Source: Methanogenium cariaci JCM 10550 (GTDB lineage: Archaea > Halobacteriota > Methanomicrobia > Methanomicrobiales > Methanomicrobiaceae). From it: DNA of 64,000 bases. The stretch covers positions 1 to 64,000 of the forward strand of contig NZ_BBBG01000008.1 in the NCBI RefSeq assembly GCF_001315945.1. Reading direction: 5' to 3'. The notes under the pieces were generated by a model. The model was not told the origin of the DNA. It did no database searches and saw only the letters and a list, made by a program, of their open reading frames with translations. The number at the start of each line of letters is the position of its first letter. Position 1 is the stretch's first letter. Both the position numbers and the translations under genes were made by a program. Below, piece after piece: positions 19,420 through 27,675 of this stretch.

Positions 19420-19620
19420 AACCGAAAAAAAGCATGCGGGCCTTGAACCTGCTGATGGTTATAGTGCTTGTCGGGGGCGATTTTCGTTCCGGTTGTGAGT
19501 GCTGAAAATCAAACTTTAGACCAGAAAGAAACTCATACTTTGATCGTATCTATCGAATCAAAAATATCCGATGATATTTTAGAAATAAATGCAGGGAATC
19601 AACATGTTGATCATTCATAA
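19416..19620 (+). CDS. Small secreted protein (frameshifted in signal peptide)
   Basis: Starts MKPKKSMRALNLLMVIVLVG and, after an extra G at about 19473, continues AIFVPVVSAENQ, a signal peptide paralogous to that of 16445. The mature part is only about 40 residues (TLIVSIESKISDDILEIN). It may be a truncated relative of the 16445 gene or a short secreted peptide. It lies directly behind the half leader element. Confidence 0.5.
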
Positions 19621-19635
19621 ATCATTGAGGTAATG

Positions 19636-20672
19636 ATGAAAAAAATCCTATTCCTTTTTTATTCATTATCATTCTGAGTGCAGGATGTAGTGGACAACCG
19701 TCTCAATATGACATGCAGGTCTGGCTCTACAGTATCGATGCTTCAGGAGATCAAAATTGGGTTTCATGCATCGATTGTGAAAATCTAGAAACCGGAACAT
19801 CCTTGTTTGAGGACAATTCGGGAAATTATGTTATCGGAGGGGGGGGAATCAATGAAAATCGTAGCGTTTCAACAGTTCCGATAATTGTATGGGTGGATTC
19901 AGCAGGGGGGGACGTCATCCAAAAAAGATATTATGGTACGGGAGACGATGGGTGGATAACATCTTTATCAAATGATCCTGATGGTAATCTTTTTGCGGTG
20001 TGTTATTTGGGGGGGAAAAGTCTGATTCTGGATGAGAAAGGGGGGGAAATCCTACATGAAATTTCTGTAAACGTGACCGAACCCGGATGGTGGGCTTCAT
20101 TACAATCGCCGGAAGGTTATGTCGCTGCTGACAGGGTTGAAGCTTATGCCGTTGCAAACAATGGCACATTATTATGGCATACGATATTTCAGCAGAACAG
20201 CACTGCAAAAAGCAGATCATTTTTGATTATGAATGATGAAGGCAATTATGTTATCGCTTCCCCGTATCATTACGAAGATACCTCCCGTACGTTACTGGTC
20301 GAACTGGACAATACGGGCGCTGTTAAAAGAAGAATCATTTTGGACATCAATGCAGTCTTTTCCTTAAATGAGAATTCTGACGGGAATTATGAAATTATCG
20401 GAGGACCGGATTTATCCGGCAGTTTATATGTCGTTGATAAAAACGGGCAGATTCTTTCAACAAGTCCGGTTGACTATAATCTGCCGGGGGGGATATATTT
20501 CTGTAAAAGCGGCACCTGCTATTCTGAACCGGCAAATAAGAATCAGATAAGGCTGGTACAGAAAGATTCTGCGGGAGATGTTGTCTTTGACAAACAATAC
20601 CAAGGCGGAGATTTTTATGATTATCCCAAATCAGTGATCGAAACACATTCCGGGGATATGCAATTCTTGTGA
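19636..20672 (+). CDS. Beta-propeller lipoprotein, copy 2 (frameshifted in signal peptide)
   Basis: GAGGTAATG precedes ATG 19636. The signal sequence (KKILFLFFIIIILSAGC) is broken by a one-base change in a T run near 19657. The mature protein (from SGQPSQYDMQVWLYSIDASG) has blades of the form W-x-x-x-I-D-x-x-G with DGWITSLSNDPDGNLFAVC, NDEGNYVIASPY and SDGNYEIIGGPD. It is a diverged paralogue of the lipoprotein at 18060, sharing the opening plan (D-x-W-L-x-x-I-D-A-x-G-D-x-x-W). Lipid-anchored, outward-facing; no ligand can be named. Confidence 0.65.
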
Positions 20673-20973
20673 GGCATGAAAGCTATGAGTAAATGTTGAA
20701 AAAAATGGCAAATCCTTATTTCACATCTCATATTGGTGAAAATCAGTGATATTCTGACCTGAATAGAAGTGAGGGGGATAATGCAATCTCCGGCAGTTGG
20801 GTTAACTCTACAAAATATATCTTTTTCACCTATGACCCGTCTTCACCGGAATTTCATCTCAGGATTATCATGGCGATTCAACTCATGACAATGCAAGAGC
20901 CATTCCTGAAGCAAAGGTATGGGTTGCAGGTTATGTTTTACACCACTGATACCATTTTTATGGAGAACAAAGG
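20673..20973. other. Region with gene relics
   Basis: Short coding-like pieces are seen but no complete gene. One (GDSTHDNARAIPEAKVWVAG, about 20870-20940) has an open frame, and its nucleotides resemble the non-coding stretches near 22930 and 24000. I read these as remnants of duplicated segments. Confidence 0.35.
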
Positions 20974-21417
20974 ATGATACAATCAATTTCTCAGATAGTG
21001 CAACAACACAAAAAATTCATTCTGTTACTCGTTGTACTGGTAATTTTGCCTTTGATTGGTATCGCTGCTTTTCCTTATTTCATGTATCTGACCGTCCCCC
21101 CCCGGATTGGCTTCTTGTGTATGAGGTTACTGAACAGAAGGCCATGGATGGCACGATTGTCCATCTTGATGATCAGAACTTTAAGGACTACCCCCCCGTG
21201 CTTGAAGAAGTACTATGGGGGGGAAGTGAACACTACGAACCGGGATCCCCCATACAGTAAAGGAGATCTCCGCCAGGTGGGTGAGGTGGAATACCCCCCC
21301 GAAAAGATAACGCAGTGGACCATTGACAGATATGTCTTTGACAATACTACCGGTGAGCGAAAATATTTCGAATATAACGGGAGTTACTACAGGATAGGAA
21401 CCTTATACGCCGATTAA
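20974..21417 (+). CDS. Membrane-anchored hypothetical protein (several frameshifts)
   Basis: A basic start (MIQSISQIVQQHKK) is followed by one membrane helix (FILLLVVLVILPLIGIAAF). Past the C run at 21097 the true frame appears to be DWLLVYEVTEQKAMDGTIVH, LDDQNFKDYP, then WTIDRYVFDNTTGERKYFEY and a C-terminal IGTLYAD. The protein would be anchored by its N-terminus with an exposed domain of about 110 residues. Frames change at the 7-mers near 21097, 21190, 21220 and 21290. Family unknown. Confidence 0.5.
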   Translation: MIQSISQIVQQHKKFILLLVVLVILPLIGIAAFPYFMYLTVPPRIGFLCMRLLNRRPWMARLSILMIRTLRTTPPCLKKYYGGEVNTTNRDPPYSKGDLRQVGEVEYPPEKITQWTIDRYVFDNTTGERKYFEYNGSYYRIGTLYAD

Positions 21418-21547
21418 ATCGTTTCGGAACCGTGAGTAGTCGGGGGAGAACGTAACGCAGGTCGGCCGGAAAAACCGGGTATTAACATGGCATCTATTGT
21501 ATTCTCTTTCTGGAGAAATGAGAGCATTTGACTGACGATGTGATTAT

Positions 21548-21720
21548 TAATATCTGACCTCATGCTCTTCCGGCAGAATCATCCAAACGGGTCAGGCCAT
21601 TTCGACGATTTGGTCTGAAGAGATATGTAGGATGAAACGAAATGGATCTTCAGGGAATCTGATTCTGCCTGAATCCGGGGGGGCGGGTCTTTCTGCGAAA
21701 AAAAGGAGAACGGAAAAAAA
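21548..21720 (+). repeat. Leader element copy 3
   Basis: TATA-like ATTATTAATATCTG, then GACCTCATGCTCTTCCGGCA, AATCATCC, core TTTCGACGATTTGGTCTGAA (21600-21619) and TTCAGGGAATCTGATTCTGC ending in CCTGAA, which can fold as a hairpin. It ends with AAAGGAGAACGG before a vestigial ATG at 21720. Confidence 0.8.
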
Positions 21721-21748
21721 TGAAATCGAAAACAGGAATGGGAGACGT

Positions 21749-22334
21749 ATGGGAATTGGTGCACAACTAAAAACTGCTTTCACCAGTCCCCGGAGTTTTT
21801 TCCAGCAGCGCAATACCCGATCACTGCAAGAGGATCTTCGGTTCTTTTTTGCAATCGTGGCCATTGTATCCGTATGTTTTACCCTGGCAGCCTTTCTTCA
21901 GGGGGGGTTCTATGCGGGGGGGGAAATGAATCCGGTATTGCCGGATGCATCTCGCCGGGTTTATTCTGCTGGGCACCGTTGTCGGGCTGTTACAGGGTTT
22001 GATAGGCGGAGTGATCTTCCTTTTGGGCATCAGTCTCATTGAGCATTTTTTCCTGCTTTTTGTCGATGAAGACGTGGAATTTGAGAAAACCATGAAATCG
22101 GTGGTCTATGCGTTGTTCCCCCCCGCCATCCCTTTCTTCTGGGCGGGTGTTGTTGTGAATGTTCCTCTCGCAAGTCTGCTTATGTTGATCTGCTTCGGTC
22201 TGATAACCTATTATGGTATACGGGTATTTCATGAAAAATCAAAAGACCGGGCCGCATTTGTCTCTCTTGCAACAAGTCTCGTTCTCCTGATACTATTCCG
22301 CAGATGGATATTCATTCCCGGATTGCCATGGTAA
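21749..22334 (+). CDS. Yip1-like multi-pass membrane protein (frameshifted)
   Basis: Begins MGIGAQLKTAFTSPRSFFQQ, the P-R-x-F-F motif that opens many Yip1/DUF1282 family proteins. Several membrane segments follow (FFFAIVAIVSVCFTLAAFLQ; then, in a shifted frame, AGFILLGTVVGLLQGLIGGV, ALFPPAIPFFWAGVV, LASLLMLICFGLITYYG and a last one). Frames break near 21905-21940. It is preceded at 21720 by a vestigial start (MKSKTGMGDV, closed soon after) that matches the beginnings of 16445 and 19416. Function in archaea is unknown. Confidence 0.6.
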
Positions 22335-22551
22335 TCATTATCCCCCCCGGTAGGCATGGGGGGGTGGCCGGCACTGCAACCGCCGTTCGGAAATAAAAAT
22401 GCGCCGGAATCGTATGGTAGCCCAATTGAGTCTGACCCGGAATATGCAGTTGCGGTATTTAACCGGAAACGATCTGCCCCCCCAAGAGAGCCTGGATCAG
22501 ACTATGCCAGTCGATCCTCAGTTAAAATTTATGTGAATGAAGGAAACCGTC
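22335..22551. other. Intergenic region, no gene seen
   Basis: Contains C and G 7-mers and no recognisable frame. AAGGAAACC at about 22540 is the ribosome binding site of the next gene. Confidence 0.3.
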
Positions 22552-22886
22552 ATGGAAAAAAAGAATCAGTAACCAACACCGATGCTGTTGAAATCACGCG
22601 TATTGATATGTTTTCCCTGGTAAAAATGTTCACCGGAATCATATCCGGTATTGCCGTTATGATCTCTGTCTGCGGTCTGTTAGTCTACTATTTCATCATC
22701 AGAGGGAATATGATATTTCTTCCGGAAGCATATGCAGGCTTATTTCAGTTCTTCACCATTCCTGCCATTATCGGGTGGCTTGTTGCCGTCATTGTCATCA
22801 GCAGTATTGGGGGTTTCCTTCTTGTAGGGATGTACAATGTCATTGCCCGAAAAACAGGTGGGATTGTTCTCTCAATGAAAAAATAA
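22552..22886 (+). CDS. Two-helix membrane protein, DUF3566-like (one-base frameshift after start)
   Basis: Starts MEKK with a one-base loss in the A run, then ESVTNTDAVEITRIDMFSLV, KMFTGIISGIAVMISVCGLL and a second helix (GWLVAVIVISSIGGFLLVGM) with a conserved-looking YNVIARKTGG end. The T-R-I-D-x-x-S-x-x-K-x plan resembles DUF3566 proteins, small transmembrane proteins of unknown role. Its 5' part is duplicated and truncated at 19276. AAGGA lies upstream of the ATG. Confidence 0.55.
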
Positions 22887-23024
22887 CCGTTTGAAACAGT
22901 CCTGATCAGATATCCAATTTTTCAGACATTTTATCACACAATTCAGGAACCATTCGCGAAGCAAAGCCGTCCAATTTTTGACGGAAAGAGCTATACTGAT
23001 CCCGAATGGACGGTCGACTCTTCC

Positions 23025-23215
23025 GGGATGATCTGATTTTATGCTCCTGAAAGATCAGGATTGTAGTTGTCAACCGAAGGTATGACGATCATCTCACCCG
23101 TCTCAACTTTTTCCATCACATCGCCTGCCGCCGCAGGCGCAATGAACAGTGCCGCAAGGAGAAGGACTGCCAGTAAAAATGACGTTTTTCTGCCATGATT
23201 ATGTGATTATAACTA
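23025..23215 (-). pseudogene. Relic of the secreted protein gene at 15791-16255 (copy a)
   Basis: Reads in the minus direction like the promoter, signal peptide and first ~55 codons of the 15791-16255 gene (nucleotides CAACCGAAGGTATGACGAT and GAACAGTGCCGCAAGGAGAA are shared). The 3' part of the gene is missing. It stands divergently to leader element 4 just as the intact gene stands to element 1. Confidence 0.7.
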
Positions 23216-23382
23216 TCTGAACTCACGTTCTTCCGGCCGAATCATCAAATCGGTCAATCCATTTAGACGATTTGGTCTGAAGAGATATGTAGGGTGAAAC
23301 GAAATGGATCATTAGTGGATCCGGTGCTGCCTGAAAATGGGGGGGGACGAGTCTGCCTGCGGTAAAAATCGGTGAAACAAGA
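23214..23382 (+). repeat. Leader element copy 4
   Basis: Contains CTTCCGGCCGAATCATC, core TTTAGACGATTTGGTCTGAA (23261-23280), GAAATGGATC, a CCTGAAAATG-G7 segment and TCTGCCTGCGGTAAAAA. Its 3' half is closest to copy 1. Confidence 0.8.
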
Positions 23383-23969
23383 ATGAAAATGAAACGAATT
23401 CTAAAAAATTTCGATGTATTACTTAAATATGCCCTCATCGCTATTCTTCTCCTGTCTTTTCTGACCTACATTTTTGTCTTTATTATCAACTGGGAAGCCT
23501 ATTATTTCGGAGTGAAACTCAATGGAACTCCGGCCGGGCTGTACTTATTCCTCAAAGCAATCGGTGCCGGTTCGCTCGCTTTTCTCCTGATAAAATATCG
23601 TCGATACACTCTGGCGGTTGCTGCTCTCGCCGTTCTCTACTTCGGTTACACATTCGTTGATTCGGCCGTAACAATCCAGACACTGACCGATAATCTCTAT
23701 TCTCCGTATTTATTGAAGTTATTCATCATCTCGCTTGTTTTTTTGATTATTCATACCCTTGTAGCCATACTCTGTAAAGGTGATGACAATCCAACTATGA
23801 TTGAATCGACAATTGATTCGATTTTCGCCAAAATCGGGACAAAAAAACGGATGGTAACAATATATTAATTGGAATTCTGCTGGTACTTGTAGTATTTTTT
23901 GTGATGATTTTCATCCTGCCTTTCGTGGTGCCCTTATTATTTTGGCTCCTGGGTCTATTTTTTGGATAA
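23383..23969 (+). CDS. Multi-pass membrane protein behind leader element 4
   Basis: The open frame runs to 23868 (161 residues): a basic start and four predicted membrane helices (LIAILLLSFLTYIFVFIINW, GAGSLAFLLIKY, LAVAALAVLYFGYTFV, LKLFIISLVFLIIHTLVAIL). Immediately after, a shifted frame encodes one more strongly hydrophobic stretch (LIGILLVLVVFFVMIFILPF) ending at 23969, so the gene probably continues through an indel near 23850. No family recognised. Confidence 0.5.
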
Positions 23970-23984
23970 ATAGAATGACTTTCA

Positions 23985-24136
23985 CCATTTTTTCAGACAT
24001 CTCATCCCACAACCCCGGAACCATTCGAGAAGGTATGACAATACTCACATTCTTCTCACCGTTTTCCATCCCATCGCCCGCCGTCGCAATGAAATGGCCG
24101 GTAAAAATGAACGGTTCCCTGTCATCAGCGATTATC
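23985..24136 (-). pseudogene. Relic of the secreted protein gene at 15791-16255 (copy b)
   Basis: A more degenerate copy of the same 5' region: AAGGTATGACAATACTCAC, then TTTTCCATCCCATCGCCCGC and GTAAAAATGAAC correspond to the intact gene, with deletions. It again abuts a leader element (copy 5) in divergent arrangement. Confidence 0.55.
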
Positions 24137-24300
24137 AATATCTGACCTCATACTCTTCCGGCAGAATCATCCAAATCGGTCAATCCATTTAGACGATTCG
24201 GTCTGAAGAGATATGTAGGATGAAATGAAATGGATCTTCAGGGAATCTCATTCGTTCGGAACAGGTGGATGAGTCTGCCTGAAAAAGGAGAGAGGGAAAA
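24137..24300 (+). repeat. Leader element copy 5
   Basis: ATATCTGACCTCATACTCTT, CCGGCAGAATCATCC, core TTTAGACGATTCGGTCTGAA (24188-24207), then TGAAATGGATCTTCAGGGAA and TCTGCCTGAAAAAGGAGAGA, ending directly at the ATG of the TPR lipoprotein. The AAGGAGA is a good ribosome binding site. Confidence 0.85.
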
Positions 24301-24744
24301 ATGAAGGGAATCAGGTATTTTCTCGTCACGGGTGTGATACTCACAGCCATCATCCTGTCGGCCGGATGTATGGACTACATACCCGCGCTGGTAGGTAACC
24401 GTATAATAACGGACGATAACGTCACCCATCAGAAATGGATGTCAGAACATCTGGAAGATCCGGATAAATTCAAGACGAATCCTGAAAATCCCTTCGAATG
24501 GACAGTAAAAGGAATGTGTATTGCTGCTACGCATGGGCATGAGGAAGCACTGGAGTATTATAATATCGCAATTGAGCTTGATTCAGAATATGCATTTCCG
24601 TATTATGAAAAGGCATTTTCGTTAATTATTCTGCAAAGATATGACGAGGGTGAAGAATGCCTTGAAAGGGCTGTTGAAATAAACCCTCAGTATGAACCGT
24701 TCGCCAAAAGAATACGGTCTGAGTTTATCCGGGAAGAATCGTGA
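24301..24744 (+). CDS. TPR lipoprotein, copy 2
   Basis: Second copy of the 17442 lipoprotein: lipobox ILSAGC, then a mature part that differs from copy 1 at only a few residues (for example HLEDPDKF for YLEDPDKF). The signal peptide differs (MKGIRYFLVTGVILTAI). This copy, unlike copy 1, has a leader element directly upstream, with ribosome binding site AAGGAGAGAGG. The duplicated unit extends past the stop to about 24870. Frame intact. Confidence 0.78.
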   Translation: MKGIRYFLVTGVILTAIILSAGCMDYIPALVGNRIITDDNVTHQKWMSEHLEDPDKFKTNPENPFEWTVKGMCIAATHGHEEALEYYNIAIELDSEYAFPYYEKAFSLIILQRYDEGEECLERAVEINPQYEPFAKRIRSEFIREES

Positions 24745-24801
24745 AAACGATTTTGCACAGAATCATTCATCTTTTCCTGCGATGATTCTGCGGTTATCAC
24801 G

Positions 24802-24964
24802 GTATGACCTCACGCTCTTCCGGCAGAATCATCCAAACGGGTCAATCCATTTCGACGATTTGGTCTGAAGAGATATGTATGATGAAATGAAATGGATCTT
24901 CAGGGCATCTCATTCGTCCGGAACAGGTGGATGAGTCTTTCTGCGATAAGGAGATAGGAAAAAA
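24802..24964 (+). repeat. Leader element copy 6
   Basis: GTATGACCTCACGCTCTTCC, GGCAGAATCATCC, core TTTCGACGATTTGGTCTGAA (24850-24869), then TGAAATGGATCTTCAGGGCA and GATAAGGAGATAGG before ATG 24965. Very close to copy 5 throughout. Confidence 0.85.
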
Positions 24965-25252
24965 ATGAAGCGAAATCATCTGATATTGGCATTTATAGCG
25001 GGTATCATTGCCGTTCTGTTTGGCGTATTCACCGGTCAGTTGATCCTCATGGCCATTGTCGTGTTACTCATTGCACTTGTTCTGGTGGGTTCTGACATAT
25101 TGCAATGGGTCAAAACTCAGATTGAGCTGCATACCGATAATGAATGTAACGTCATTGACATGAATCATCTGGAGGAGTCACTCGGGTCTGTCAACCATGA
25201 CATATCCGAAATCAGACAACGTTTAGACAATATGGACAACAGAGATCTGTGA
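24965..25252 (+). CDS. Small membrane protein with C-terminal coiled coil
   Basis: Two adjacent membrane helices (LILAFIAGIIAVLFGVFTG and LILMAIVVLLIALVLVGSDI) and a polar tail of about 45 residues with heptad character (LEESLGSVNHDISEIRQRLD). The gene has a strong AAGGAGATAGG site from leader element 6 and ends 4 nt before the next ATG, so the two are probably co-translated. No family recognised. Confidence 0.6.
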   Translation: MKRNHLILAFIAGIIAVLFGVFTGQLILMAIVVLLIALVLVGSDILQWVKTQIELHTDNECNVIDMNHLEESLGSVNHDISEIRQRLDNMDNRDL

Positions 25253-25256
25253 TAGA

Positions 25257-25985
25257 ATGAACACACAGACAGCAGTTCTCATCCTGGCGATATGCGTATC
25301 ACTCCTGGTTGGTGCCGGTTCTACATTTGTGCTCATGCATGACGCTGATACACTCTCTCTCCCACCAGGCATCTACGGTCTGCCGTTGTCAAACTTGTGG
25401 AGTATTGTCACCGACCAGACCGGCGTTGACAATTCAACTGCAATTCTCAGCCAGATATCGATAATAACTGCGCCGGACGGAGTGATCGAATCATTGATCT
25501 TTGATTTCTACGGAGACGAGGAGGGCATACATCAATGGTATCATGTTGGCGTCAACCCGAAAGGGGGGGCAATTACCTGGCGCTCATCAAAAATCGACGG
25601 CGTACCCCCCCCTAAGGGAACGCATCCCCCCCTTAGTCTGTTTACGGAAATTGAGCGGATACCCTACCGGGAATGGTTTGGCGAAAAGGCAGGACTGGCC
25701 ATTGATGTCGATTCACAGTCGGGAGACCTGAGCTACGGTGCCAGTAGCTATTCAGATATTTTTGTTCTGGATACTGGTGAACTGACTCCCCCCCTGAAAA
25801 GAGTGGAATTTCATACGGATGAGCCCTTTTATGAAATTACTATCTGTTATAGAATGGAATATGAATCCGTCATGGTATCGGGGGAAAAAACCGTGTCGGT
25901 TGCCGTCCCACAGAATGATTCTCCCTGTAGCACTGTTTTCACCATCCCTGATCTTGAAAAGGCTGAAGTTGTGGAATATCGGTGA
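25257..25985 (+). CDS. Membrane-anchored hypothetical protein
   Basis: An N-terminal anchor or signal peptide (TAVLILAICVSLLVGAGSTF) and a soluble outer domain of about 215 residues with beta character (VIESLIFDFYGDEEGIHQWY, ITWRSSKIDG, EFHTDEPFYEITICYRMEYE). Some C and G 7-mers inside it (25565, 25605, 25628, 25790) are in frame and could be enlarged. Its stop overlaps a following ATG (TGATG at 25983-25987) that opens a broken TPR lipoprotein. Function unknown. Confidence 0.55.
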   Translation: MNTQTAVLILAICVSLLVGAGSTFVLMHDADTLSLPPGIYGLPLSNLWSIVTDQTGVDNSTAILSQISIITAPDGVIESLIFDFYGDEEGIHQWYHVGVNPKGGAITWRSSKIDGVPPPKGTHPPLSLFTEIERIPYREWFGEKAGLAIDVDSQSGDLSYGASSYSDIFVLDTGELTPPLKRVEFHTDEPFYEITICYRMEYESVMVSGEKTVSVAVPQNDSPCSTVFTIPDLEKAEVVEYR

Positions 25986-26213
25986 TGAAAATAACAATCC
26001 CCGTTTTTTCCGTGGGTGTTCTTCATATTGGTTCCGGGTGCACTGATACCAAACCTCCGGGAGTCTGCCGGAGAATGGACGACAAAAGGAATGGGCAGTG
26101 TTGCAGCGGGTGGCAGGAATGAAAAAGCGCTGGAATATTATGATACCGCAATCAGGCTTGATTCACAATTTGCAGATACTTGTATTGGAAAGGCAGTTGC
26201 GCTATTTAATGAC
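25985..26213 (+). pseudogene. Truncated third TPR lipoprotein relative
   Basis: Begins like a lipoprotein (MKITIPVFSVGVLHIGSGCT). In a shifted frame it has EWTTKGMGSVAAGGRNEKAL and EYYDTAIRLDSQFADT, which parallel the E-W-T-V-K-G-M and EALEYYNIAIELDSEYAFP parts of the two intact TPR lipoproteins. Similarity stops about 26205, where another gene begins. Confidence 0.6.
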
Positions 26214-26655
26214 TCAAATCCATCCCAAAGTTGCAATAATGATGGTATCTTTTCTCCTTGTTGGGTCTGTAGCAGGATACTCTCCAATCTATGAATGTAG
26301 CCCGGTAGAGATGAGCAACACAGACGGGAATCTGATCTCTTTTGCTGATCAGAACGATCAGGTGAGAGGGCCGGATTCCAAAGCCTATATTCACCCGATC
26401 ATGGGCCGTCCGAAACTCCCTGAGACCACGAATGCCGTAAGAAACACGCCAGTAAGTAGTTCATCGGAGGCAGTGCTCAAAGAGCCTGTTATAGGGGGGG
26501 ACAAGGTACTGTATGATGATTCGGTGCCGGATCGTGAATTCAGCATTTTTTACCGACCGGTTCTCCTTATTTTTGGAGCAATTGGAATGATCATACTATT
26601 TGTGCTTTTGATACTCTACTCCCGTGTTCTGAAGTCCCGGAGCAAAGGCACCTGA
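26209..26655 (+). CDS. Secreted protein with C-terminal membrane anchor
   Basis: Signal peptide (VAIMMVSFLLVGSVAGY), an outer polar domain of about 90 residues, and a C-terminal membrane helix (PVLLIFGAIGMIILFVLLIL) ending in a basic RVLKSRSKGT. This is a type I membrane topology. ATG 26209 is tentative because it lies within the truncated TPR gene; ATG 26236 and nearby would also give a signal peptide. No family recognised. Confidence 0.5.
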   Translation: MTQIHPKVAIMMVSFLLVGSVAGYSPIYECSPVEMSNTDGNLISFADQNDQVRGPDSKAYIHPIMGRPKLPETTNAVRNTPVSSSSEAVLKEPVIGGDKVLYDDSVPDREFSIFYRPVLLIFGAIGMIILFVLLILYSRVLKSRSKGT

Positions 26656-26812
26656 ATCCGGGATTTTTGGGGTTATGTCCAACGGGACGGGAACCATTCG
26701 ATGACGGGTAAACGATTGGCCCATAAAATGTTCATTCCGTGAATCCGGTCTCTGATGGCGGATACCTTGTTGTCAGTTCTGCGGAACGGTAAACTGAAAT
26801 ATCTCCCTCCTT
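26656..26812. other. Intergenic, no gene seen
   Basis: Short non-coding gap leading into leader element 7. I see no complete upstream block (the CTTCCGGCAG segment) here, so copy 7 is 5'-truncated. Confidence 0.3.
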
Positions 26813-26927
26813 TTTTATTTCGACGATTCGGTCTGAAGAGCTATGTATGATGAAATGAAATGGATCTTCAGGAGATCCGGTGCTGCCTGAACAGGGGGGT
26901 CTGCCCGGGGTTTAAGAGGGAAACAGA
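26813..26927 (+). repeat. Leader element copy 7 (5'-truncated)
   Basis: Starts at core TTTCGACGATTCGGTCTGAA (26818-26837), then TGAAATGGATCTTCAGGAGA, and CCGGTGCTGCCTGAAC, ending before a vestigial ATGAAATCGAAAACAGGCAT at 26928. The TTCAGG/CCTGAA hairpin arms are preserved. Confidence 0.75.
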
Positions 26928-27054
26928 TGAAATCGAAAACAGGCATGCAGGCTCCGGGCCTGCCGGGGGGGGTATTTTCCGGGGGGGCAACCTTTGCCAC
27001 CGGTCTGCCGGGTCATATCGGGCTGTTCCTCCACAGAGAGCGCAGAGGTAGAAC

Positions 27055-27498
27055 ATGAATGAGAATGTTCAAAAATACGGATTGGTCATCCTGACCGTCA
27101 TCGTTTTCGGCATCATATCGTATATCATCATAAGCGGCATGACCGCATTCTCCGGCCCGGCAGGGGGGGAGGAGAGTGACGTCCCGGATTCCGTCGTCAT
27201 TATCAGGAAGTATGGGAATTTTTCGCAGGATGACTATAATATATACGAAGTGATGCCTGAAGCGATTAACCTGTCCCGTGCCGAACTTTCAGAGTATATG
27301 GGCCTGGAAGGCGGCCCTCTTGTTGGTTATGGGTTATATTATGAAGGATACATTGAGGTCTGGTGGGACAAAGACATACCCGTGAATGAATCTACCATGG
27401 ACAGGATTTATTCTGTCTGGAACAAAAACGGAAAACTTGCCGGTGCAGAGGACATACCGGTTGTCTTTTCCCTTTCTTCAAAATATGAGGGTGACTGA
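27055..27498 (+). CDS. Membrane-anchored hypothetical protein behind leader element 7
   Basis: One N-terminal anchor (YGLVILTVIVFGIISYIIIS) and an outer domain of about 115 residues (VVIIRKYGNFSQDDYNIYEV, LVGYGLYYEGYIEVWWDKD, VNESTMDRIYSVWNKNGK). It is separated from leader 7 by a vestigial, G-rich remnant of another gene's 5' end (26928-27054). Intact frame; no family recognised. Confidence 0.6.
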   Translation: MNENVQKYGLVILTVIVFGIISYIIISGMTAFSGPAGGEESDVPDSVVIIRKYGNFSQDDYNIYEVMPEAINLSRAELSEYMGLEGGPLVGYGLYYEGYIEVWWDKDIPVNESTMDRIYSVWNKNGKLAGAEDIPVVFSLSSKYEGD

Positions 27499-27675
27499 TC
27501 GGAGTTGTCAGATCGTTTTCTTTTCCTTTTTTTCCTGTGAGATCCGATCTTCTCCCGCCAGATTACGGGCAACCCCCCCGATCTGTACGACCGGGGAACG
27601 AAGAGGGACAGGTACCAGGGGTCTGCCTTGCATACCATTATTTGCTGTAAACGTGATTCGCCCGCGGTGAAGCAG

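Noticed and set aside
20368-20550. Short alternative frames inside the propeller lipoprotein genes
   Set aside because: They are overlapping frames of a better-supported gene with propeller repeats.
15791-27498. Leader element as an insertion sequence or MITE
   Set aside because: No terminal inverted repeats, target duplications or transposase are visible, and copies always stand in the same place and orientation before a gene.
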